A DNA stretch of 64,000 nucleotides from Peribacillus simplex (GTDB taxonomy: Bacteria > Bacillota > Bacilli > Bacillales > DSM-1321). Positions 54,691-62,898 of this stretch are shown here, one piece after another. The notes below the pieces were generated by a model. That model ran no database searches. It saw only the letters and a program-made list of their open reading frames with translations, and was not told where the DNA came from. Both the position numbers and the translations under genes were made by a program. Position 1 is the stretch's first letter, and every line of letters starts with the position of its first letter. The stretch spans positions 1 to 64,000 of the forward strand of contig NZ_FTMX01000009.1 in the NCBI RefSeq assembly GCF_900156045.1, read 5' to 3'.

Positions 54691-56595
54691 TTAAGGAGTA
54701 ACGATATTGACTAAAGGATTAAATTGATCAAGTAGGGACAAAAATTCATTAAATTTATTGGGGTCACCCGTTATTACTAGTTTTTCTGCTGCCACTGCTT
54801 GTTCTGGTGTAATAGCACCATTCCCAATTCCATAAAATGTTAATTTATCAACAGTTACGGAAACATCTGGGTTTGCACTTAATTTATCCGCCTTATAAGT
54901 CAATACTGAATTTTCAAGATATAAAGCGAATTCTTCATTTGTATCCGTTACTGTTACATTAATCGTTATTTTTTTACCATCTGCTTTTGGACCATTTAGT
55001 TTAACAGCTAACAACTTTAAGAAATCATCAACTGGAATTTTATTAAAAACCATAGAACTATCATAAGGAGGATTCTCTTTATTAACACCATTTCTAAGTT
55101 CCATTGCTCCAACAAGATATATATTACGCCAATTTGCTGATTCAGCTTGGTATCCTAATTGTTCAAAAGCGTCTGCTAATAAATTTTTAACTTCAATATT
55201 CTCAGGATCAACCATTACTACATTTTTTAAGACTTGAGCCACCCAACGATACTCACCATGTTCATAATCAACTTTAGCCTGTTGAATCACATTAGCTACT
55301 CCACCCATGTATTGGACATATTTTCTTCCAGCTTCCACTTGTGGCAGTGGATCTAAATCAGATGGATGACCGCTGTAATAGCCTAAATAAAAATTGTAAA
55401 TCCCCTTAACATTATGCTTTAACGTACCATAGTACCCCCGATTCCCCCAATATTGATTCAATGTATCTGGCAGTTCGATCATTTCAGCTATTTCATCCAT
55501 TGTATATCCATGATTGGCTAGGCGAACTGTTTGATCGTGCATATATTTGTATAAATCACGTTGTAATTTCAGATGAGCGATAGCGTTTTCTTTTCCCCAT
55601 ACAGGCCAGGCATGTGCCATTAACAAAGCATCAATCGGTTTATTTCCGAATAAATCGATCGTTTTATCAATTGCACTGACCCACTGTAAAGTGTCTCGAG
55701 TTTTCGCCCCTCTTACGGTGTAAATTTGATGCATCGTTTTATTTACATTTTCTGAGGCGAATACTATTTTATAATCCTCAATATAGAAATGCATCTCAGC
55801 TGGTGCTTCTGTATCTGGGGTTAATAAGAATTGAAACTGTAAACCATCTATGTCCATCGATTGGATTTCGTTTTCTATTTCAACATTAGGTACCTCAAAA
55901 CCAGTTGTACCATTAGTTACAATAGGTCCTATACCTGCACATACAACTCCCGTAGGACCAGCAGGTAGATCAGGACCAAATTGATACTGTGCACGGCGTT
56001 TCATGATTGAACCTAAAAGCACATTTTCACTGATTGCTTCTTTGGTAAAATGTTGAGGAACAATAATTGGGATATTCGGATTTTCCGCATATTGTAGGAC
56101 TGCTGGAATACCACCAAAATGATCAACATGACTTTGACTGATAATGATTGCTGTCACTGGTTTTTTAGGTCGATGCTTATAATATAATTCCAAAGCCGCT
56201 TTAGCCGACTCTATACTTTTTAATGTATCACAAACGATAAGTCCGTCCTTACCTTCTATAAACACAGTGGTAGATAATGATAGTCCGCGAACTTGATATA
56301 CTCCATCTACTACTTTAAATAAACCAGAGATAGCTTGTAATTGTGAATTCCTCCACAAACTCGGATTGACCGTTTCAGGTGCATTATCGTTAAGGAATTC
56401 TATTTTCTCTGTATCCCAGACAACTTTCCCACTTTCATTTTTAAGAATTTTAAAATCTAATGGTGCAATAAGACCTCTTTTTGCATCTTCAAAATCTTGC
56501 GAATCTTCAAAATCAAGAGTTTTGTAAACGTCTTCATTTTCCTTTTTTGTAAAAAAGGTAGCGGGCAACGATTGAGTTAAATTAGAACTGAACAT
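54691..56595 (-). CDS. Alkylsulfatase (SdsA1/YjcS type, metallo-beta-lactamase fold)
   Basis: 634 residues in three parts: an MBL domain (about 90-370), a helical dimerisation domain, and an SCP2-like C-terminal domain (from about 520). Family enzymes hydrolyse alkyl sulfates to alcohol and sulfate with two zinc ions. Seen: ISQSHVDHFGG, EAPAEMHFYIED, ASENVNKTMHQIYTVRG, MAHAWPVWGKENA and QRDLYKYMHDQTVRLANHG, all family landmarks. The usual first ligand His of HxHxDH is Gln154 here (Q-S-H156-V-D158-H159). No signal peptide. Divergent from a LysR gene. GGAGG precedes the ATG. Confidence 0.88.
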   Translation of the reverse strand: MFSSNLTQSLPATFFTKKENEDVYKTLDFEDSQDFEDAKRGLIAPLDFKILKNESGKVVWDTEKIEFLNDNAPETVNPSLWRNSQLQAISGLFKVVDGVYQVRGLSLSTTVFIEGKDGLIVCDTLKSIESAKAALELYYKHRPKKPVTAIIISQSHVDHFGGIPAVLQYAENPNIPIIVPQHFTKEAISENVLLGSIMKRRAQYQFGPDLPAGPTGVVCAGIGPIVTNGTTGFEVPNVEIENEIQSMDIDGLQFQFLLTPDTEAPAEMHFYIEDYKIVFASENVNKTMHQIYTVRGAKTRDTLQWVSAIDKTIDLFGNKPIDALLMAHAWPVWGKENAIAHLKLQRDLYKYMHDQTVRLANHGYTMDEIAEMIELPDTLNQYWGNRGYYGTLKHNVKGIYNFYLGYYSGHPSDLDPLPQVEAGRKYVQYMGGVANVIQQAKVDYEHGEYRWVAQVLKNVVMVDPENIEVKNLLADAFEQLGYQAESANWRNIYLVGAMELRNGVNKENPPYDSSMVFNKIPVDDFLKLLAVKLNGPKADGKKITINVTVTDTNEEFALYLENSVLTYKADKLSANPDVSVTVDKLTFYGIGNGAITPEQAVAAEKLVITGDPNKFNEFLSLLDQFNPLVNIVTP

Positions 56596-57329
56596 TTAAT
56601 TAACCTCCAGATAGTTATTTATTAAAGGGAAAATGTTGTTATTATCTTTAAATCGTGATCCCAATCCCGGATTAGGTATTATCCTCAAAAATAATATTAA
56701 CGTGTCACAAAAGCGAAACACTTCTCATCAATAACTGCCATCAGCATGATGCCAACGATCAGCAATTTTTTGTTGAGCACCTGATAAGTCCCCCTTTATT
56801 TTTCAAAATAGCAATTCAATCCTTTTATATTAATATCATTAGCATTGCATAAGCATTTTTAATTCTTGTCCAACTTGGTTTTTATAGGGAATGTTAAGAC
56901 AGAATATTCCGATAATTTTTACCCTAAGAATTAATATTCCTGTAAATTTCTACAATATTGCCTAATTTTGAAAAAGTTTTTTCATCTAATACTTTTAGTA
57001 GTTCATTCATTATGGTTTTTTGTTGTCCAAATCCATGGGATTTTTACTTGTAATTAGAGATTTTGACAAGATAATCAAACATAATTACAAGGGGTTTCCA
57101 CACCAAAAAAACACCTTTATTTCCCATAAAAACAATGGAGTTTCAGTTACTTTTTTTAAAAAGTATACATTGACATGAAGAATTAATTTAATGAAAAGCT
57201 AATGTATTAATATTGTTTTAATTGTACAATTAATCTAAAGTGAAGTAAATTTAGTTTTTCTGATCTATAATTTAGTTTTCGTGAATTAAAATATATTCAT
57301 AAAATTCAAATAATAAAGAAGGTGTAAAA
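56596..57329. other. Long divergent control region between alkylsulfatase and LysR genes
   Basis: AT-rich, no gene. Near the LysR start AATTTAGTTTT is repeated (57249, 57269), which may be regulator half-sites. Confidence 0.45.
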
Positions 57330-58226
57330 ATGCATATAGAAAAATTAGAATATCTAGTAGAACTTGCAAAAACAGGATCTATTTCAATTGCTTCCAAGAA
57401 TCTGCATGTAAGTCCATCCGGTATCAGTCAGTCTATCTCCAAACTTGAAAAGGAATTAGGAGTCCAAATATTTAAGCGCTCACGTAATGGTGCTGAAGTG
57501 ACGGATGAAGGAAAAAGAATTATTGGAAAAGCTTATGAAGTATTAATCAAATTACAAGAATTTAAAGAAGAGGCTCAATCTCATACATCTACACTTACAG
57601 GAGATTTAAAAATATCTACGATCCCTGGTATTCTACCATTAATCAGTACATTATCTATATATAAAAATAAATATCCATCCGTAAATATTGAAATTACCGA
57701 AAGTCCAACTCAGAGTGTTATTCATGATGTTGTTAATCATAAAACTGACATTGGGATTATTCCGATCTACAGTGACTTAGTAGACTCTAGGGATGATATC
57801 AAGTATGAGATATTATTTAATGGAATCATTAAAGTACTTGTTAATAAAAATTCCCCATTAGCATTTAATAAAACTATTACTGCTCAAGATTTGCAGAATC
57901 AAACTCTGGTTCTTTATAACGGTGAGTTGATAAAATGGTTCACTCATCATTATGCTGAGAAATTTGGGCCTATGAAAATTTTACTATTATCAAATAGTCT
58001 TGATCTGATTGTAAAAGCAGTAAAAGATGATTTGGCGATTGCTCTCACAACTGATTTTCCATGGAGACAGAACCCCTATGTTTTAACCGGTGAAGGTGAA
58101 ATTGTATCTATAGAAATTATCAATTATGAATACACACATGTATCCTATGGTTGGATACATTCAACAAAAAAACCTTTATCTTTAAATGCTAAGAAGTTTA
58201 TCCAGTACTTCAAAACAAATATTTAA
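57330..58226 (+). CDS. LysR-family transcriptional regulator
   Basis: 298 residues; AAGGTG before the ATG. HTH_1 at 1-60 (MHIEKLEYLVELAKTGSIS, LHVSPSGISQSISKLEKELG), then the periplasmic-binding-like effector domain (GDLKISTIPGILPLISTLSI, HKTDIGIIPIYSDLV). Divergent from the alkylsulfatase, its probable target in the usual LysR arrangement. Ligand unknown. Confidence 0.9.
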   Translation: MHIEKLEYLVELAKTGSISIASKNLHVSPSGISQSISKLEKELGVQIFKRSRNGAEVTDEGKRIIGKAYEVLIKLQEFKEEAQSHTSTLTGDLKISTIPGILPLISTLSIYKNKYPSVNIEITESPTQSVIHDVVNHKTDIGIIPIYSDLVDSRDDIKYEILFNGIIKVLVNKNSPLAFNKTITAQDLQNQTLVLYNGELIKWFTHHYAEKFGPMKILLLSNSLDLIVKAVKDDLAIALTTDFPWRQNPYVLTGEGEIVSIEIINYEYTHVSYGWIHSTKKPLSLNAKKFIQYFKTNI

Positions 58227-58564
58227 AAATAGTATCCGATTAAAAGGCTGCCTTTCATAAGTTTCATGGTGAATACATAAACAGCAACCTTTCAATTGTT
58301 GTCGTTTTTCCGATGCTAGGAGCTAAGGAACTTATGGAAAGGAGAATTTTGATTCTTTAAAACAAAGTAATAGCAGTTGTTTCATTTATCCAGCTAAAAA
58401 GAACATTAAAACTACAATATCCAAGCTTACAAATTTAAAGATACAGAGCTAACTGCATCAACTGGGTTAATTAAGTGAAGCATCATTATTTATCAAAAAC
58501 CGCTCAAAAATTTGCTAACCTTTTAACAGCACATATGAATAATTGAGTCAGGTTTAAAAAAATA

Positions 58565-58594
58565 AATTAGGGACAGTCATGACTGCCCCTAATT
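58565..58594 (-). terminator. Terminator of the SDR gene
   Basis: Near-perfect stem TTAGGGACAGTCA/TGACTGCCCCTAA; on the minus strand it is followed by TTTATTTTTTT. 38 bp after the SDR stop. The 58227-58564 stretch before it has no gene. Confidence 0.8.
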
Positions 58595-58631
58595 ATTAAA
58601 TGGGAAGAACCCTACTCGATGTTTTTATTGA

Positions 58632-59390
58632 CTATAAAGTTAGCCCGCCATCTACAAGAACAATTGAACCGGTCATATAGCTTGCTTTATCTGATGCTAA
58701 GTAAGCAACCATTTCAGCGAGTTCTTTCGGATCAGCATAACGACCCATTCTCATATTGGAAACCTCTTCTGGAACGTATCCACCTTTTGCAAACTGAGCT
58801 TCAACACTTGTTGTTAATGCTGTTTTCACACCGCCAGGACAAAGTGCATTTATACGAATTCCTTTTTTCGCATATTCTAATGCAGCACCCTTGGTTAAGC
58901 CTACAACCGCATGTTTGCTTGCAGAATATACAGCTACACTGTGTTCAGGACGAACCCCTGCAGTAGAAGCAGTATTAATAATAGAGCCACTTCCTTGCTC
59001 CTCCATCACTTCTAACACATATTTCATTCCAAGGAAAACCCCTTTTACATTGATAGACATAATGCGGTCAAACTCGTATTCTTCTACTGAAGTGAAAGGT
59101 GCGAACTTTTGGATAACACCTGCATTGTTGAAAAATATATCAATATGTCCATATGTTTCGACAGCTTTATTTACATAATTTTGCACATCTTCAGTTTTCG
59201 AGACATCGGCCTGGACGAAGATGCCTTCTCCACCTTGTTCTTTCACAAGTTTTAACGTTTCTTCTCCTGTTTCCTGATTGAAGTCGACTAATACAACAGT
59301 TGCACCGTTACTAGCAAGTTTCAAACTGCTTGCTCTTCCGATTCCACTTCCTGCACCAGTTATGACAGCAATTTTATTTGATAATTCCAT
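58632..59390 (-). CDS. Short-chain dehydrogenase/reductase (FabG/glucose-1-dehydrogenase-like)
   Basis: 252 residues from ATG 59390 behind GGGAGGA. Classical SDR: ITGAGSGIGRA cofactor loop, VDFNQETG (Asp after beta-2 favours NAD+), NNAG, catalytic Ser in NTASTAG and Tyr/Lys in YSASKHAVVG, and C-terminal TGSIVLVDGGLTL. Substrate unassigned. Divergent from the AraC-type regulator with 148 bp between starts; probably regulated by it. Confidence 0.9.
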   Translation of the reverse strand: MELSNKIAVITGAGSGIGRASSLKLASNGATVVLVDFNQETGEETLKLVKEQGGEGIFVQADVSKTEDVQNYVNKAVETYGHIDIFFNNAGVIQKFAPFTSVEEYEFDRIMSINVKGVFLGMKYVLEVMEEQGSGSIINTASTAGVRPEHSVAVYSASKHAVVGLTKGAALEYAKKGIRINALCPGGVKTALTTSVEAQFAKGGYVPEEVSNMRMGRYADPKELAEMVAYLASDKASYMTGSIVLVDGGLTL

Positions 59391-59538
59391 GTTTAATTCC
59401 TCCCTGCTTATCCCTCTTACACGATTCATTTTATTGCTTGTTTAAAAATATTTATTGTATTATCCTACGAATAATAGTATTTATTAACCTTAAAAATGGA
59501 CCGAATTAAAAAAATTTTGAATGGAGGTTATAGAATAG

Positions 59539-60789
59539 ATGGAAATTGCCATACAAGATTTACAATATATATGTGAACTTATATATAAAGTTCATAAAAT
59601 ACCTGTTTATTATGTCAATCAATTTGGTGAGATTGAATACGAATTTTCAAGTAGAGACTTACGGGATCATCCTTATTACAGCCCGTTTAAAGAGCAGATA
59701 AGTGTGTATACTTATGAAGATAATCCAAAGGATTTTCCTATATTCTTCTCTAATTCAAATTTGAACTTTTTCTTTGTCAATCTAAAAAAAACGAATCTAT
59801 TTTTAGGTACCATTATTTTAGGCCCTACCCTTGAGTCAGAAATATCTGATGAAATGATTAGCAAGATTATAGATGCTTTTAAAGGAAACCTTAATAAAAG
59901 GAAACTCATTGAATACTATCATTCCATTCCCATTATTGATAGTCAACAATTCCTAACGATTAGTCTATTAGTTTATTATTTGATGTACCATAAAAAGCTT
60001 GATAAAACGATGGTCATCCAAAACAATGAAGTGTTGACCCTTGATATGATTGAATTAGAGAATCCGGATCTTGAGCTTTCAAAAGGGAGAAGGAATTTCA
60101 TTTTTCATTCCAATCTTTCATATGAACGGGTTTTGCTTGATTATGTAAAAAACGGACGTATAGATAAATTAAAGGATATCTTCGATTACTCTATTGTTGG
60201 TGAGGCGGAATTAGGATTATTGTCGAAACGAAATCGCCTAAGAAGTGAAAAGAATTTAATGATAACTGGAATTGCTCTCGTTTGCAGAGCGGCCATTGAA
60301 GGTGGATTAAATGATGAAACGGCCTTTACCTTAAGCGATTTCTATATTCAACAGCTCGAGGAATTAGGAAGCTTAAAAGTAATATTGAAATTAACAGAAG
60401 AAGCTATAATGGATTTTACCAATCGTGTGCACCAATTAAATGAAGAAAAATATTCTGCCACAATTACAGCCTGTCAACATTATATTTATGACCATCTTTA
60501 TGACGATATCACACTTGACCACCTTGCAAAAATGTGTCATCTAAGCCCAAATTACTTATCATCACTTTTTAAAAAAGAGGTCGGTAAACCAATAAGTGAA
60601 TATATTCAACGGCAACGAGTTGACGAAGCAAAAAAGCTCTTACTTTTAACAAATTATTCGATTTCAGACATCGGCACATGGCTAAATTTCAACGACCAAA
60701 GTTATTTTATAAAAATCTTTAAAAAATACACAGGTTTAACCCCCAAGCAGTTTAAAAATGATCATTTTTCCGATCATAAATCGACATAA
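59539..60789 (+). CDS. AraC-family transcriptional regulator
   Basis: 416 residues; GGAGG 12 nt before the ATG. The C-terminal 100 or so residues hold both AraC helix-turn-helix motifs (LDHLAKMCHLSPNYLSSLFK and YSISDIGTWLNFNDQSYFIK, ending GLTPKQFKND). The N-terminal 300 residues form an uncharacterised sensor with no membrane helix (IPVYYVNQFGEIEYEFSSRD near the start). Divergent from the SDR gene, its likely target. Confidence 0.88.
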   Translation: MEIAIQDLQYICELIYKVHKIPVYYVNQFGEIEYEFSSRDLRDHPYYSPFKEQISVYTYEDNPKDFPIFFSNSNLNFFFVNLKKTNLFLGTIILGPTLESEISDEMISKIIDAFKGNLNKRKLIEYYHSIPIIDSQQFLTISLLVYYLMYHKKLDKTMVIQNNEVLTLDMIELENPDLELSKGRRNFIFHSNLSYERVLLDYVKNGRIDKLKDIFDYSIVGEAELGLLSKRNRLRSEKNLMITGIALVCRAAIEGGLNDETAFTLSDFYIQQLEELGSLKVILKLTEEAIMDFTNRVHQLNEEKYSATITACQHYIYDHLYDDITLDHLAKMCHLSPNYLSSLFKKEVGKPISEYIQRQRVDEAKKLLLLTNYSISDIGTWLNFNDQSYFIKIFKKYTGLTPKQFKNDHFSDHKST

Positions 60790-60937
60790 TTATCCATCAA
60801 TGAAAATTTGAGCAACAGATCAAAAATGGATACCAGCATTCTTAACACATTTTCATTTAATTTCTAGTGGTAATAATGGATCTTTTGCTCATTCAGTCAT
60901 TGAACCGTCATAGACAGCTACATTATTTTAATGCTAT

Positions 60938-61020
60938 GTGAAATTATTAAAAAATGATGGGCCGCTTGATCCAAATAAGAAAGTCATCACGTATTGTGGC
61001 ATTGCAATGCAAAAAGACAC
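60938..61020 (+). pseudogene. Rhodanese fragment
   Basis: In the frame beginning at 60938 the DNA reads VKLLKNDGPLDPNKKVITYC then GIAMQKD, the segment leading to the active-site Cys of thiosulfate/mercaptopyruvate sulfurtransferases. Upstream and downstream parts are missing. It overlaps, in another frame, the first 20 or so codons of the next open frame. Confidence 0.5.
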
Positions 61021-61391
61021 AGACCGGAGAAAGCCGGGAAGACGAAATCGAAGAAACAATTAACAGCATTATAGATAAGAACTATAGCCAAACGACTGTT
61101 AGTGATATAGAAGTTAACGAAAACTTAGGTCTAAATGATGGGAGTTATATAGTTTTACCATATTTGAAATTTGATGCTATGAACAACGAAAAGAGGACTA
61201 AGAACTTACTTGAGATGTATAGTGAGGATTTAGCAGCCAATCTTGCCAAAGAGGACAATATCAGTGAGGTGACGATTTTCTGGGAAGCACCTTATCATTT
61301 AGAAGGTCAAAATATAGCGAAATTCACTTATACAAGGAAAGATGAGAATATGATCATTGGTGAAAGCTGTTATGATCCTTCTCTGAGGTAG
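60954..61391 (+). CDS. Hypothetical protein, probably 5'-truncated
   Basis: 145 codons. The first 20 or so are basic, lack a ribosome site and coincide with rhodanese debris in another frame, so the natural N-terminus (perhaps a lipoprotein signal) has probably been lost. From about residue 25 on (REDEIEETINSIIDKNYSQT, GLNDGSYIVLPYLKFD, LEMYSEDLAANLAKEDNISE, GESCYDPSLR) it looks like a well-kept secreted alpha/beta domain. I do not recognise a family. The next gene begins 7 bp later. Confidence 0.5.
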   Translation: MMGRLIQIRKSSRIVALQCKKTQTGESREDEIEETINSIIDKNYSQTTVSDIEVNENLGLNDGSYIVLPYLKFDAMNNEKRTKNLLEMYSEDLAANLAKEDNISEVTIFWEAPYHLEGQNIAKFTYTRKDENMIIGESCYDPSLR

Positions 61392-61397
61392 GTAAGA

Positions 61398-61646
61398 ATG
61401 AACATAAATATCAAGGTGTACTTACATTCAAAAGGAACGAAGTTTTTACAAAGTGGAAGCTTCTCTGTTCTAAATTCAGACTTTAAAAAGGACCCAGACT
61501 GGACTGCAGCCATTGCTGCATACGAGTGGATTCAACAGATTAAAAACAAGTTTGCTGTCAGTGATGATTTTAGAATAGATGGGGTAATCTATAACGAGGG
61601 TATTGATATTACGGAGTTAGTTAAGAAGGTTAAGCCATATAAATAA
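61398..61646 (+). CDS. Hypothetical protein, 82 residues
   Basis: AGGTAGGT before the ATG, 7 bp after the preceding gene, and a hairpin directly at its stop. MNINIKVYLHSKGTKFLQSG, DPDWTAAIAAYEWIQQIKNK and VIYNEGIDITELVKKV suggest a small soluble alpha/beta protein. No family recognised; similar small proteins of Bacillus phage or accessory regions come to mind, but this is an impression only. Confidence 0.65.
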   Translation: MNINIKVYLHSKGTKFLQSGSFSVLNSDFKKDPDWTAAIAAYEWIQQIKNKFAVSDDFRIDGVIYNEGIDITELVKKVKPYK

Positions 61647-61669
61647 CCCCTTACACTTTTGGTAAGGGG
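61647..61669 (+). terminator. Hairpin after the 82-residue gene
   Basis: CCCCTTACAC/TTTTGGTAAGGGG stem immediately after the stop; no strong T-run. Confidence 0.55.
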
Positions 61670-61762
61670 CATACAATAGTGCTTTTAACAGTAGGTTATT
61701 AATACTATACCACGAAAAGGTTCCTTTTATTCACACGGTTCTTTATTTAGCATAACTCAAAT

Positions 61763-61799
61763 AAAAAAGCCCCTATTCAATAGGAGATGGGCTTTTTTT
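61763..61799. terminator. Terminator at the end of the yolD-like gene
   Basis: AAAAAGCCC pairs with GGGCTTTTT across a partly paired loop; A-run and T-run on the two sides. It overlaps the restored yolD stop codon. Confidence 0.75.
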
Positions 61800-62141
61800 A
61801 ATCCTCTACAATCACATCAATAATCTCATTAAACTGAATATACTCAAAGGAACTATCATTCTTCTGAATTCGTAAATCTTTCGTGACAGGATGAATGTAC
61901 ACACATAACCATGCAATTCTTGTGGATTTCCCTCGTTAAGTAAGCTAAATCTTATCGGTAAATGATATTCCATTGCATAATGAATATTGTTTTCAATCTC
62001 TTCAACCTGGTATTCATCAAGGATAGGTTTTTTATTTAGAAAATAATCGACCTCACCAATTTTATTATTTAAAGCTTTATGTTCTGGCATAATTAATGCT
62101 GCTTGCCATTTAACGAGCCCTCTATCACGAATTGTACTCAT
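61798..62141 (-). pseudogene. YolD-like SOS gene with a frameshift
   Basis: The start is sound (AAAGGAGG, then MSTIRDRGLVKWQAALIMPE). KKPILDEYQVEEIENNIHYA and GNPQELHGYV follow, as in YolD-like proteins, usual partners of UvrX-type DNA polymerases. At GTGTGTAC (about 61905) the frame breaks, giving a non-homologous tail that stops at 61812. Removing one TG restores VYIHPVTKDLRIQKNDSSFE then YIQFNEIIDVIVED and a stop at 61798, a canonical YolD C-terminus. Hence either a slipped-repeat mutation or a sequencing error. No uvrX-like gene follows. Confidence 0.8.
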
Positions 62142-62173
62142 CAGAAAGATTCCTCCTTTACATCTATTATATA

Positions 62174-62187
62174 CGAACGAACGTTCT
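62174..62187. promoter_or_regulatory. LexA (DinR) box upstream of the yolD-like gene
   Basis: CGAACGAACGTTCT matches the Bacillus SOS consensus CGAACRNRYGTTYC except at the last base. TATAAT lies beside it (62165-62170, minus strand), so LexA binding would cover the promoter. Confidence 0.75.
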
Positions 62188-62406
62188 TATAAAAGATAAA
62201 AAAATTCCTTTTCCATATAAGTTCGGGCTAGAGAAATGTTGATTTTTTACAAATAAAAGAGACCACTTAGTGTAGTCTTCCTTTATGCCCTATGAAACTA
62301 ACGCACCCATTACTGCAATAAATCCCCCCTCTAAAATAATAAGACAGTTTCATTTATGGTAAGAAACAGTAATCAAACTATTCAAATGTTAACTATTGCT
62401 TTCATC

Positions 62407-62514
62407 GTCGTGATAATGGTTGTGATGTTGATAAGTATCACTTCATTCATCACTGCTTTCGTCGTGATAATGGTTGTGATGTTGATGAGTATCACAACAT
62501 TCATCACTGCTTCC
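62407..62514. repeat. 54-bp tandem repeat, two copies
   Basis: 62407-62460 and 62461-62514 are near-identical. The unit is 18 codons and on the minus strand encodes a His/Asp-rich block (ECCDTHQHHNHYHDESSD). In the distal copy the Cys codons are changed (TGTTGT to TGAAGT), creating the stop of the gene at 62443. Confidence 0.8.
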
Positions 62515-62898
62515 GTCTTGGTCATCGTTGTTGCACTTACATAATACACAAAAGCTTGCATCTAAAGTAATTTCTCCACTGCAACCATCTGCACCATTAC
62601 CACCGCATTGAATCGAAATTCTACTTATATTACCAAATGTAACTACTCTATCAGCGAATACTCCATTATTTCCAGCAACTACATTTTGCATAATTTGCCC
62701 AGTTCCTACAAAAAAACTCATAACCAATGTACAGGGTCGCTCAGCCTCATCTAATGAGACAGTAACAGTGACAGTTGGTAAACAATCTAAATTTAAAGCT
62801 TGATATATGGTAACCTCTGGACTATCGCAATCAAGTGTAAAACGAACCTTTGATCTTACATGTGCGGGACTACAGCAATTACATTTACAATTTTTCAA
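62443..62898 (-). CDS. Cys-rich protein with His-rich C-terminal repeat, possible spore-surface protein
   Basis: 151 residues from a TTG preceded by GAGGTGAAGG. It begins MKNCKCNCCSPAH, has a beta-rich middle (PTVTVTVSLDEAERPCTLVM, GNISRISIQCGG) and CVLCKCNNDD before a His/Asp tail (THQHHNHYHDESSDE). Cys-rich ends flanking a beta-sandwich are common in Bacillus exosporium, coat and endospore-appendage subunits, but I cannot name the family. The tail comes from a 54-bp repeat whose second copy is cut off by a TGA, so the ancestral protein may have been longer. Confidence 0.65.
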   Translation of the reverse strand: MKNCKCNCCSPAHVRSKVRFTLDCDSPEVTIYQALNLDCLPTVTVTVSLDEAERPCTLVMSFFVGTGQIMQNVVAGNNGVFADRVVTFGNISRISIQCGGNGADGCSGEITLDASFCVLCKCNNDDQDGSSDECCDTHQHHNHYHDESSDE

